Source: Uliginosibacterium aquaticum
GTDB taxonomy: Bacteria; Pseudomonadota; Gammaproteobacteria; Burkholderiales; Rhodocyclaceae
Assembly (NCBI RefSeq): GCF_012972705.2
Contig: NZ_JABCSC020000002.1
Location: 776,324 to 840,323, forward strand
Direction: 5' to 3'
Length of the DNA: 64,000 bases
Below are positions 44,808 through 54,000 of this stretch, piece after piece. A program made the position numbers and the translations under genes. Position 1 is the stretch's first letter. Every line of letters starts with the position of its first letter. The notes under the pieces are model-generated. The model had not been told where the DNA came from. It searched no databases and worked only from the letters and a program-made list of their open reading frames with translations.

Positions 44808-46088
44808 TTAAAAGCTGACCGAGTACTGCATACCCAGAATCACGATGCTGCCATCGTAGGAGCCCACCACGTTGCCGCGGCCACTGCTGCGCTGATCGGC
44901 CGACACGCTTGACTTGGGGATGTAGAGATAGGCAGCGCCAACATCAACCGTGGAGGACTTGTCCAGCTTCCATTGGGCACCGGTAGAAATCCAGTAGCGG
45001 TTGTTGTCCGGCAGCGAGAGCAGACGCTCCTCGGCACTACGCACCGGGGTCTGGTCGTAAGCAATACCGTACTTCCATTTCCAGCTGGCATTGATCTTGT
45101 AGGTGCCGCCCAGCGCAAAGCGCCAGGTGTCACGGAAACGCGCGTCCAGCGTCTGAGCTGTCGAGCCGTTGGCACGATCGATTGCCACCTTGTCCACGCT
45201 GCTCCAGTTAGTGCGCGACACATCGCCCAGCACTTCCCAGTTCTCATCCAGACGCTGGACGATACTCAGGATATAGGTATCCGGCAAAGTCAGATCAGCC
45301 CTGGCATGGGTATCCGGCGATACGGCCTGATTGGTCGAAGTAAGCGTGCCTTCAAGGCGATGAAAGACCTTGGAGCGATAAGAAACGCCAAGATCCATGC
45401 TGCTGCCGAGCTTGAACAGAGCACCTGCATTCCAGCCCCAGGCTTCACTCGTGGCATCCAGCGTTACGGTGGTGCCCTGCACCATGGCGTTCAGTGCTGC
45501 ATTCGAGCCCGGAGGATACGCAACACCAGCCTGGCGCTTGTACAAAGCCTCCATACGCTGATAGTTCACACCAAAACCCAGCGACACGTTCTCGGTTGCC
45601 TGCACCGCCATCGAGGGATTGACGTTGTAAGTCTTGATATCAAAAGTGGTGGACTGAAAACGCCCGACCCAGTCATTGTCATACTCAGTCTTCAAACCAA
45701 ACGGGCTGCCCACACCAAGACCGGCAAACACCTTGTCGCTAACCTGCCAGCTTGCATACATGTTTGGCAGTGCGGCAATACCGCCGGCATCACCACCATT
45801 CGTGCCCTTGGCTGCGGGAGCATTCGAGGAGCCTTCATCACTGAATTTGTAGCTCGGCTGGATCAGTGCGACCCCGGCGGACACATTGACGCCCTTCAGC
45901 TTGGTCATTGCGGCTGGATTGAAAAACACCGTGCTGGCGTTCTCACCCACCGCAGCCGAGCCCGCATAGGCATTGCCCAGACCACTGGCGTTTTGCTCAA
46001 GCAACTGAAAGCCCGACGCGCCTGCCACACCACTCAAGCCCAAACCGAACACGGCGGCAATCGCTCGAACCATCCTCTTTTTCTGCAT
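44808..46088 (-). CDS. fadL: Outer-membrane long-chain fatty acid transporter, FadL/OmpP1 family
   Basis: A 426-aa beta-barrel. A signal peptide ending AGA|SGFQLLEQ is followed by the FadL hatch, with NASGLGNAYAGSAA and the NPA motif in STVFFNPAAMTKL, then alternating barrel strands and a C-terminal Phe (QYSVSF). It passes long-chain fatty acids or other hydrophobic molecules across the outer membrane. ATG 46088 has AGGAGAG 4 nt upstream; the longer reading to 46127 does not. It lies 71 bp downstream of a PsrA-like regulator gene on the same strand. Confidence 0.9.
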   Translation of the reverse strand: MQKKRMVRAIAAVFGLGLSGVAGASGFQLLEQNASGLGNAYAGSAAVGENASTVFFNPAAMTKLKGVNVSAGVALIQPSYKFSDEGSSNAPAAKGTNGGDAGGIAALPNMYASWQVSDKVFAGLGVGSPFGLKTEYDNDWVGRFQSTTFDIKTYNVNPSMAVQATENVSLGFGVNYQRMEALYKRQAGVAYPPGSNAALNAMVQGTTVTLDATSEAWGWNAGALFKLGSSMDLGVSYRSKVFHRLEGTLTSTNQAVSPDTHARADLTLPDTYILSIVQRLDENWEVLGDVSRTNWSSVDKVAIDRANGSTAQTLDARFRDTWRFALGGTYKINASWKWKYGIAYDQTPVRSAEERLLSLPDNNRYWISTGAQWKLDKSSTVDVGAAYLYIPKSSVSADQRSSGRGNVVGSYDGSIVILGMQYSVSF

Positions 46089-46159
46089 GCAACTCTCCTG
46101 AAAACCTCTAGTTATATAAACCTGCACTCACCCACAAACCCCGCACCAGCGCGCACCCT

Positions 46160-46819
46160 TCAAGCTGCTGGCCAAGGGGCTTGCAGCCCTCCCAGAAAGA
46201 AAACCTCCATCCGTCGCAGCAAACGCGCCGGATCCCGCTCTTCCGGATGCTTCAGCAAGGCCAAGGCATCGGCACCGGAAATCACATACGTCGCGGCGCC
46301 TGCCACAAAATGCAGGCGCCAGGCCACTTCATCACGCGGCAAGCCCGGCAACGCACGGCACGAAGCCTCAAGATAGCGTTGCAATACCTGCTCGTAGGCC
46401 GCAGCGATGAACTCCCCCAAGCCGTCCACCGGGGCTGTATACGCCTGCCCTAGAAGACGCATGAAGGTCGCACCACCACCGGCCTGATCGCTGGCTAGAC
46501 GCACTGCCGGCGCAAAGAAGGCTTCGAGGATCTGTTCGGGCGGCAAAGCCACGCCCGGCCCTACGCTGGCCTCAAGCGCCTCCAGCCTCGCCATGCGCTC
46601 ACCATTCAAGTCGGCTAGCCGACGCTGAAAAATCCGCCGGATCAACTCAGCCTTGCTGCCGAAGTGATAGTTCACCGCCGCCAGATTGACACCTGCCGCA
46701 GCCGTGAGCATGCGCATCGAGCTTCCATCGAAACCATGCTCGGCAAACAGGCCTTCGGCCGCATCCATGATGCGGGCGACAGTTTGCGAAGAAGATTCGG
46801 GCGATCCGGCAGGCGGCAT
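46160..46819 (-). CDS. TetR-family regulator, PsrA-like
   Basis: A 219-aa repressor. The N-terminal HTH (VARIMDAAEGLFAEHGFDGSSMRMLTAAAGVNLAAVNYHFGSKAEL) is strikingly close to PsrA, the long-chain fatty acid-responsive regulator of beta-oxidation in pseudomonads. The C-terminal ligand domain is of the same length class. ATG 46819 is used; the frame is open much further upstream but without conserved sequence. A CAAAC-N4-GTTTG palindrome lies just upstream, suggesting autoregulation, and the downstream gene is fadL, which fits control by fatty acids. Confidence 0.82.
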   Translation of the reverse strand: MPPAGSPESSSQTVARIMDAAEGLFAEHGFDGSSMRMLTAAAGVNLAAVNYHFGSKAELIRRIFQRRLADLNGERMARLEALEASVGPGVALPPEQILEAFFAPAVRLASDQAGGGATFMRLLGQAYTAPVDGLGEFIAAAYEQVLQRYLEASCRALPGLPRDEVAWRLHFVAGAATYVISGADALALLKHPEERDPARLLRRMEVFFLGGLQAPWPAA

Positions 46820-46833
46820 GTAAAGGCAATATT

Positions 46834-46847
46834 CAAACAAACGTTTG
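46834..46847. promoter_or_regulatory. PsrA-type operator
   Basis: CAAACAAACGTTTG fits the published PsrA motif (G/C)AAAC-N2-4-GTTT(G/C). It ends 15 bp before the regulator's ATG on the minus strand. Confidence 0.6.
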
Positions 46848-47089
46848 GATGCTACCTGCGTACAGGATCGAGTCAATCCGCAGCGCACAATCGCTAGCGT
46901 ATGGAAAGCAGACGAAAGTACGCCCCCAACGCCCTCGGCATGAACGCCGAATCCTCTGCTCGTCGGCACAGACCAAGGGCTGGTCGGAAAGTCGGGCTTC
47001 ATAAGTTGCATCAGAATCGCGCCTCGCGCACATTCCGATCCTGACCGGACGAGCGCTCTCCTGCTCATTTTTCCCGTGGACCTGACACC
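46848..47089. other. Divergent promoter region psrA-like / tssA
   Basis: About 240 bp between the regulator and tssA. It should hold the tssA promoter. No further gene or RNA was recognised. Confidence 0.4.
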
Positions 47090-48175
47090 ATGAACGCCTC
47101 TAGCCTGCCTGAACTCGACGCCCTCGGCGCCGCACTTTCTGACACCAATCCGTGCGGGGAAGACATGTCTTTCTCCAGCGAATTCGACGAGATCCAGGAA
47201 GCCCGCCGTGAGGACGACCCCAGCATCGATCAGGGCGAATGGGTCACTTCGATCAAGGAGGCCGACTGGAAGCGCGCTGCCAGCGTCTGTCAGCAACTGC
47301 TGACAGAGCGAACCAAGGATCTGCGCCTGGCCTCCTGGCTCACCGAGGCACTGGCCAAGACCCACGGCATTTCCGGCATGAACCATGGCCTGAGGGCCAT
47401 CGATGAACTGGTCTGCCGCTTCTGGAATGATCTTCACCCTCAGGCAGAAGACGGTGACCAGGAGCAACGCATCGGCAATATCGGCTGGCTGATCACGCGT
47501 GGCGTACAACTCGTACGGGGTTTTCCGGTTGTTCAGGGCAAAACCGCCCGCTACACCCTGGGAGACCTGAATGCAGCGCGAGCCCTGCAATCCCTGCTCG
47601 ATCGTAACCAGGCCCCCGAAGACGATGGAAGTGGCCAGCGGATCACCCTGCAACAGGTTCGCGACGCTCAACGCTCAAGCCCGCGGGCCTTCTACGAGCA
47701 AACCCTGGCCGCCTGCACCACCTGCCTAAACACTCTGGAACAGCTCGGCCGCAATATCGATGCGCACCTTGGCATGGACGGCCCCTCCTTCACCCCCTTG
47801 CGCAGCGCAATCGAAGCCTATGCCGCAGAAATCGAACGCATGGCCCGGGAAAACGGCATCAGCGCAGAAGCTTCGCGCCAGCCACTTGAGGCCTCGGGCG
47901 GCGAGAGCCTGGCGAACGAAACCCCTTCCGCTACCCAGACGAGCCAATCTGGCGGCCCCCTGCGCTCACGCGAACAGGCCCTGAAGCAGTTGCGCGAGGT
48001 GGCCGATTTTTTCCGTCGCACCGAACCGCACAGTCCGGTCGCCTACTTGGCCGACAAGGCTGCCAACTGGGGAGAAATGCCACTCCATGTCTGGCTCAAG
48101 ACCGTTCTCAAGGAAGAAGGTGCGCTATCGCGCTTCGAGGACCTGTTGGGCTTCGATGCCGGCGAGGAGCATTGA
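47090..48175 (+). CDS. tssA: Type VI secretion system protein TssA (ImpA N-terminal domain)
   Basis: A 361-aa cytoplasmic protein that coordinates baseplate and tail-sheath polymerisation. The ImpA_N domain is clear: CGEDMSFSSEFDEIQEARREDDPSI near the start, then WKRAASVCQQLLTERTKDLRLASWLTEA and GLRAIDELVCRFWNDLHPQAEDGD. The C-terminal part (about 280-361) has the LKQLREVADFFRRTEPHSPVAYLADKAANWGEMPL region typical of short TssA proteins. It is followed by a strong terminator, so it is transcribed apart from the rest of the cluster. Confidence 0.92.
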   Translation: MNASSLPELDALGAALSDTNPCGEDMSFSSEFDEIQEARREDDPSIDQGEWVTSIKEADWKRAASVCQQLLTERTKDLRLASWLTEALAKTHGISGMNHGLRAIDELVCRFWNDLHPQAEDGDQEQRIGNIGWLITRGVQLVRGFPVVQGKTARYTLGDLNAARALQSLLDRNQAPEDDGSGQRITLQQVRDAQRSSPRAFYEQTLAACTTCLNTLEQLGRNIDAHLGMDGPSFTPLRSAIEAYAAEIERMARENGISAEASRQPLEASGGESLANETPSATQTSQSGGPLRSREQALKQLREVADFFRRTEPHSPVAYLADKAANWGEMPLHVWLKTVLKEEGALSRFEDLLGFDAGEEH

Positions 48176-48220
48176 TCGGAGGTTTCTGGCTGCTCCGCCC
48201 AAGCGCATGCTGAAGTAATA

Positions 48221-48262
48221 AAAAGCCCTGCGGCAGACTACCGTCTGCCGCAGGGCTTTTTT
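48221..48262 (+). terminator. Rho-independent terminator after tssA
   Basis: An 18-bp perfect inverted repeat (48221-48238 with 48243-48260, loop TACC), ending in six T. Confidence 0.92.
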
Positions 48263-48450
48263 CTATTCAGATCACGCCAAACAATTCAAGCAGACCAATC
48301 GGGCACTTGCCCTTCAAAGCGCCTTCTGTAAATATCCAAGCCATTGAATTTAAATGATTTTTTAGTCATCAAATTCACCTCAAATCAACAAAAACATCAA
48401 CCTTAAAAACCTTCTGGCAACACAAAAAGAGCTTTTGAATCGGGGACTTC

Positions 48451-49314
48451 GTGGCAGTAGCAATAGTTTTCGCTTATGTGATTTTGATTGTTCTGGTGTG
48501 TGTTTCGATATTTTTCGCAGAAACCCGGAAATATCTGCTCAACACCACAATCAATTTGGCAAATATTGCAATTTCACCATTCAGCCAACTAGCCCAAGCC
48601 TGCATGAAAGGCTGGCGCAGTGGCACCACACTCACCGGCGACGGTGTGTCGCGCCTGCGTGAAGAGTTATGGCAATACCGCCTGTGGTGGCTGGGAGCCG
48701 CTGCGTTTCTGCTCATCCCCTTGCTCGTGCTCCTGCTCCTGCGTGAGGACATCAACGTCGGCAGCTTCGCCGATGCGCCGCGCGGAGGAGATGCCGTGAT
48801 TGCTGCCCTGCTGGCTGGCGAGCGCCTCGTGCCCCCCCCACCACTGCCGCCGGACTCCTTTACCACCGTCGAAGTCCTCACCCTCCGCCCTGCCCTGGCC
48901 AATGCCAGCCGGGACTGGGGCTTGCTGGATGACGGCTTCAGCCAGCGCCTCTTGCACGTGTTCCAGCGAATGCATGAACACGGTTATGAAATGGCTCTAC
49001 TCGAAGGCTATCGCAGCCCGGAGCGGCAGGATCAACTCGCGGCCATGGGCGGCCATGTCACCAATGCCAAGGCTTTCCAGAGCTATCACCAGTACGGTAT
49101 GGCCGCCGACGTGGCTTTCGTGCGCAACGGCAAGCTGGTGATCTCTGAAAAAGATCCCTGGGCCATGCGTGGCTACGAGCTCTATGGCCAGGAAGCCGAA
49201 GCCATGGGCCTCACCTGGGGCGGGCGCTGGAAGATGATGGACTTCGGTCACGTCGAACTGCGCGGCACGACGCGTCTTCCCAGCCGCACCGACAAATCCC
49301 CCGCAACACTTTAA
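48451..49314 (+). CDS. TagX-like M15 peptidoglycan peptidase of the T6SS
   Basis: A 287-aa inner-membrane protein with two helices (about 3-22 and 79-98) and a periplasmic M15 (CwlK/phage L-Ala-D-Glu peptidase-like) domain. Zinc ligands are H213 and D220 in SYHQYGMAADVAF and H267 in DFGHVEL. In Acinetobacter, TagX of this type locally opens peptidoglycan so that the T6SS can be assembled; the same role is inferred here. The start is GTG, with GGGGA 5 nt upstream. It begins the second transcription unit of the cluster, followed by the PAAR gene 16 bp later. Confidence 0.82.
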   Translation: MAVAIVFAYVILIVLVCVSIFFAETRKYLLNTTINLANIAISPFSQLAQACMKGWRSGTTLTGDGVSRLREELWQYRLWWLGAAAFLLIPLLVLLLLREDINVGSFADAPRGGDAVIAALLAGERLVPPPPLPPDSFTTVEVLTLRPALANASRDWGLLDDGFSQRLLHVFQRMHEHGYEMALLEGYRSPERQDQLAAMGGHVTNAKAFQSYHQYGMAADVAFVRNGKLVISEKDPWAMRGYELYGQEAEAMGLTWGGRWKMMDFGHVELRGTTRLPSRTDKSPATL

Positions 49315-49330
49315 GACAGGCAACTCAAAG

Positions 49331-49600
49331 ATGAACCGACCGATCATTCTCGTTGGCGACAAGACCGATCATGGCGGCGTGGTGCTCGAAGGCGCCCCGA
49401 CCACCGATATCCACGGCCGCAAGGTGGCTCGCGTGGGCGACAAGGTGAGCTGCCCGAAGCGCGGCCACAACGACACCACCGTCATCGTCACCGGCGACGA
49501 AACCTGCCTGATCGAGGGCAAACCGGTTGCCCGGCATGGCGACAAGACAGCCTGTGGCGCCACCCTGATCGCCTCACAGTCCTTCACCACGGACATCTGA
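49331..49600 (+). CDS. PAAR-domain T6SS spike tip protein
   Basis: An 89-aa PAAR protein that caps the VgrG trimer and sharpens the spike. Repeated GD/PAAR-type turns are visible: ILVGDKTDHGGVVLEGAPTT, VARVGDKVSCPKRGHN, VARHGDKTACGATLI. The Cys/His residues (C in VSCPKRGH, C in DKTACG) can form the zinc site at the tip. There is no extension, so it carries no toxin domain itself. It lies 7 bp before the next gene. Confidence 0.92.
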   Translation: MNRPIILVGDKTDHGGVVLEGAPTTDIHGRKVARVGDKVSCPKRGHNDTTVIVTGDETCLIEGKPVARHGDKTACGATLIASQSFTTDI

Positions 49601-49607
49601 GGCCGGC

Positions 49608-51026
49608 ATGCAACGTATCCTCGGGCTGCTGCTCGTACCCTTCCTGCTGGTGGGCCTGATCTGGCTGGGCACCGTGATCTACCTGCAGCAGAGCGCTGCC
49701 CAGGTCGATGGCAATGCCTTGTTGCTGCATTTCGTCTATATCCCGCTCGCCGCGGTAACCCTCTGGTTTGCTGGCAAGACAGCCTTTACCTGGCTGACAC
49801 GCGAGCCCGCTGCCAGCGCCAGCCCGGCTACGGCCCCTGCCGCACCACTCGCCCAGCCTGCAGCAACGCCCATCCCGCTGCCGCTGGCGATCCTGGCCGC
49901 CGAGTTCTCCACGCCCGGTGGAGACTGGGCCGAACAAGTTCTGCCAGAGCTGCGCGAAGGCAAGCTGCGGCCGGAACTTGCTGACGACATGCTCAATGCC
50001 GAAGGCCTGCCGGTGAGCTGCGCACGCCATGCCGATCTCGATACTGAAGCCCATCAGGAGTGGCTAGAAAAATGGCTGCACAGCGCGAGCCCCGAACATC
50101 CCTCTCAACTTGAAGCAGTGGCCGATGGCGCACGTCTGCTAGCCCTGCTGGACGGCCCGCTCACCCGTAGCCTGGACACCCTGACGGCGCTCCCGCCGCC
50201 GCTGCCTGAGCACACGCCCGCAGGTACGCCGCCAGCACCACGCCCGCTGCTGATCAAGCTCTTTGCCCCCGCCCCATGGCAAGACATGCTCGCCGCTCAT
50301 CTCCGCGAGCGCCTCACTGAACTCTCAGGATTTGCCATCGGCTTCATCAAGCACGATGCGCAGCGCCCGGAGCTGCATCACGACCCGATCCGGGTCGCCG
50401 ACGCCTTCGCTCTGGACCTGCGCAAAAATCCGGGCAGCCAGGCCACCCTAATGCTGGTGGCCTGCGATAGCCTCAGCAATCAGGCACGGATCGATCAACT
50501 CGAAGCCGAAGGGCGTCTCTTCAGTGCCGGCACGCCAGACGGCCTGGTCCCGGGAGAGTCCGCCGCAATCCTGCTCGCCGCCGCGCCCTCGCAGATCCCT
50601 GCAGAAAGCGAGGCGCTCGCCCGCCTCGAACGCAGCGCCTGGGGAGCGCGCCAGAAGCCTGTCGACGCACGAGGTCGCACCGACGCCGAGCTGCTGGGTC
50701 GCCTGCTGCCGGAATTACTGGAGCATGCCGGCCTTGCTGCCAGCGAAGTCTGCGGCCTGAGCTCGGATTGCGATCAACGCGCAGCCTGGTTCACCGAAGC
50801 CGCCACGCTCATGAGCACCCATCTGCCTGAACTCGACCCGGTGAGTGACCACCTCTCGCTGGGCCGTAGCTTCGGCCACACCGGCCATGCCGGCCCGCTG
50901 CTGGCCCTGGTCATGGCCGCCCATACGGCGCAAGCGGAGAGCCGTGCAGTGCTCGCCGCCGCCCTGTTCGATCCCGTCCAGCGCAGCCTCGCCGTGCTGC
51001 GTCCCTGGCAAGTTTCCGCAAGCTGA
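49608..51026 (+). CDS. T6SS-associated membrane protein with ketosynthase-like domain
   Basis: A 472-aa protein with two N-terminal membrane helices (about 5-27 and 40-58), an Ala/Pro linker, and a soluble domain. The end of that domain (LSLGRSFGHTGHAGPLLALVMAAHTAQ) resembles the glycine-rich C-terminus of beta-ketoacyl synthases/thiolases. The catalytic Cys of such enzymes is not evident, so it is probably a non-enzymatic use of the fold. It lies directly upstream of tssM. The function is unknown, and the family call is by eye only. Confidence 0.55.
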   Translation: MQRILGLLLVPFLLVGLIWLGTVIYLQQSAAQVDGNALLLHFVYIPLAAVTLWFAGKTAFTWLTREPAASASPATAPAAPLAQPAATPIPLPLAILAAEFSTPGGDWAEQVLPELREGKLRPELADDMLNAEGLPVSCARHADLDTEAHQEWLEKWLHSASPEHPSQLEAVADGARLLALLDGPLTRSLDTLTALPPPLPEHTPAGTPPAPRPLLIKLFAPAPWQDMLAAHLRERLTELSGFAIGFIKHDAQRPELHHDPIRVADAFALDLRKNPGSQATLMLVACDSLSNQARIDQLEAEGRLFSAGTPDGLVPGESAAILLAAAPSQIPAESEALARLERSAWGARQKPVDARGRTDAELLGRLLPELLEHAGLAASEVCGLSSDCDQRAAWFTEAATLMSTHLPELDPVSDHLSLGRSFGHTGHAGPLLALVMAAHTAQAESRAVLAAALFDPVQRSLAVLRPWQVSAS

Positions 51027-51048
51027 TTTTTTCCTGGTCCGATTCAAG

Positions 51049-54000
51049 ATGAGCCGCCTCCTGTCCTTCCTGTTTGATTCCCGCGTGCTAGCCGCCATCG
51101 GCTTCCTCGCCCTGACCGCCTTTCTGTTGATCTCTGCCAGCACCCTACAGATCGCCCTGCTCTGGGTCGGCATCGTGCTCGCTGTGGCCGTGCTGGCCTG
51201 GGTACTGATGCGCCTGTGGCGTGCCCACCGCGCGCGCAAGGGCGCCGAGGCCATTTCCGGCATGCTGGAAGCCGAAGCCGAGCGCGCCGTGCAGGCCGCC
51301 ACACCGGACAAGCGCCCGGAAGTCGAAGCCCTGCGCAAGCGCATGCTCGATGCGGTCAAGACGATCAAGACGTCCAAGCTTGGCGAGCTCAGCGGCAACG
51401 CAGCCCTGTACGAGTTGCCCTGGTATCTGGTGATCGGCAACCCGGCCGCCGGAAAAAGCTCGGCCATCGTTAACTCGGGGCTGAATTTTCCCTTCTCGGA
51501 CGTCACCGGCAACGTGATTCATGGCCTCGGTGGCACCCGCAACTGTGACTGGTTCTTCACCTCGGAAGGCATCCTGGTCGACACCGCCGGTCGCTACTCC
51601 GTGTATGAAGCTGATCGCGGCGAATGGCTGTCCTTCCTGCACCTGCTCAAGCGTCATCGCCCGAAGGCTCCGATCAACGGCATCATCATCGCCGTCAGCA
51701 TCGCGGAGCTGAGCCAGAACCGGCCCGAGTACGCGATCAATCTCGCCAAGCAATTGCGCCTGCGCGTGCAGGAGCTCTCTGATGAGCTGGGCGTATTTGC
51801 CCCGGTTTACCTGATGTTCACCAAGGTCGACCTGATTGCCGGGTTTGCCGAGTTCTTCGAGGATGCGGACGCTCAGGAGCGCGCCCGCGCCTGGGGCGCC
51901 ACCCTGCCCTTCGACCCGGAGGGCAAGACCGACGCCGTCGCCTCCTTCGAAGAGCACTTCGCCAAGCTGATCGATGGCCTGCACGAATTGTCGGTCGCCC
52001 GCATGTCGATGAGCCTCGATGGCAAGATCGGCGCCGGTGTACTGAGCTTCCCGCTTGAATTCGAAGCCACACGTGCCAGCCTGCGTGCCTTCGTCGCCAC
52101 CCTCTTCGAGGAAAACCCCTTCCAGTACAAGCCGGTGTTCCGCGGCTTCTACTTCTCCAGCGCGGTCCGTGAAGGCGCCCCGGTCAGCACCTCGGACCAA
52201 CGCATGAGCGAGCTCTTCGCCCTCAAGCCGACCGGCGTCACCCGCCCGCCGGTCAGCATCTACGAAGGCGCCGGCTTCTTCCTCTCGGACCTGTTCTCCA
52301 AGGTCATCTTTGCCGACAAGGGACTGGTGCGCCAGTTCACTTCCCGTGCGACTCAGCGCGCACGCATCATCGGTTTCAGCGCTGCCGTACTGCTGCTCAG
52401 CGCGGCACTCTCGGTATGGACCTGGTCCTTCCTCGCCAACCAGAAGCTGCTCGCCAATGTGCAGGCCGATCTGGACCGCGCCGTGGCCATCCAGCAGAGC
52501 CGCACCGATGTAGGCAGCCGTCTGGAAGCCATCGAAGTCATTCAGGATCGCATCCAGCAGCTCCAGCAGTTCCGGGAAGACAAGCCAATGGCGCTCGGTT
52601 TTGGCCTCTACCAGGGCAATGCCATCGAGCAGCGCCTGCGCTACGAGTATTTCAACGGCATCAAGGCGGTGTTGCTGGGTCCGGTCGGTGAATCGATCGA
52701 GAGCTATCTCAGCGAAGTCAATGCCAACGCCGACAAGCTCCAGCCTCAGAGCACCGCCACCCAGGCCTCGGCGGCGCCCACCGTGGCTACTGCACGCACA
52801 GAACCGTCGCTCTATCGCGAAGTCTCCCCGAGCAGCGTGGAAGACGCTTACAACGCGCTCAAGACCTACCTCATGCTGGCCAACCGCGAGCGTCTCGAAT
52901 CCGGTCACCTGAACGACCAGATCACCCGCTTCTGGCGCGTGTGGCTCGATGCCAATCGCGGCAGCATGCCGCGCGAGCAGATGATCAAGAGTGCCGAGCA
53001 CATACTCGGCTTCTTCCTGGCCCAGACCGCCCAACCGGACTTCCCGGTGCTCGACAACAAGATCGCGCTCGTCGATCAGGTGCGCGAAAACCTGCGCCGC
53101 GTGGTGCGCGGCATGCCGGCCCGCGAGCGCGTGTATGCCGAAATCAAGGCCCGCGCAGCCACCCGCTTCCCGCCGCTGACCGTGGCACGCATCGTCGGCG
53201 AGGAAGACAGCAAGCTCGTTGCCGGCAGCTACGCCATGTCCGGTGCATTTACCCGCGACGCCTGGGAAAAATTCGTCGATCCGGCGATCAAGGAAGCCGC
53301 CAACAAGGAACTGCAGTCCTCCGACTGGGTGCTCAAGACCAGCACCCGCGAAGACCTCACCCTGCAAGGCAGCCCGGAGCAGATCCAGAAGGCGCTGGTC
53401 GAGATGTACAAGGCCGAGTACGCCGCCGAGTGGAAGAAATTCCTGCAAGGCGTCACGGTAGCGGGCTTCACGGATTTCACCGCTGCCGTCACCGGCCTCA
53501 ACCGCCTGGGGGATCCCGGCAGCTCACCCGTCAAGCGCCTGATGGAAGCGCTCTACCGCGAGACCTCCTGGGACAACCCCTCGCTGATCAACTCCCAGCT
53601 TGCCGGCGCCAAGCGCGGCATCGTCGCCTGGTTCAAGGAGACCATCCTGCGTCAGGCTCCGGGCCAGGTGAACGTCAATGTCAATCTCGCCAGCGGTGCC
53701 GGCGAAATGCAGATGGGCCTGATCGGCAAGGAGTTCGCTGCCATCGCCGCCCTCATGATGCCGCGCGGCGAAAACAAGGATGTGCTGCTCACTGGCTACC
53801 TCTCACGCCTCTCAGCACTACGCACCCGCTTCAATCAGATCAAAACCTCGGGCGACCCAGGCCCGGCCGCCCGCCAACTGATGCAGCAGACCTTTGACGG
53901 CAGCAGTTCCGAGCTGGCCGACGCGCTACGTTTCGTGGATGAAAGCATGCTCATCGGTCTCTCGGACTCGCAGCGCAGCACCATCCGGCCGCTGCTGGTT

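Noticed and set aside
46820..47671. Upstream extension of the TetR-family reading frame (503 codons in total)
   Set aside because: The extension is antisense to tssA and unconserved; the TetR fold begins at 46819, which is preceded by a regulatory palindrome.
51145..53448. 767-codon open frame antisense to tssM
   Set aside because: Shadow of the strongly biased GC-rich tssM codons; no family features and no ribosome binding site.
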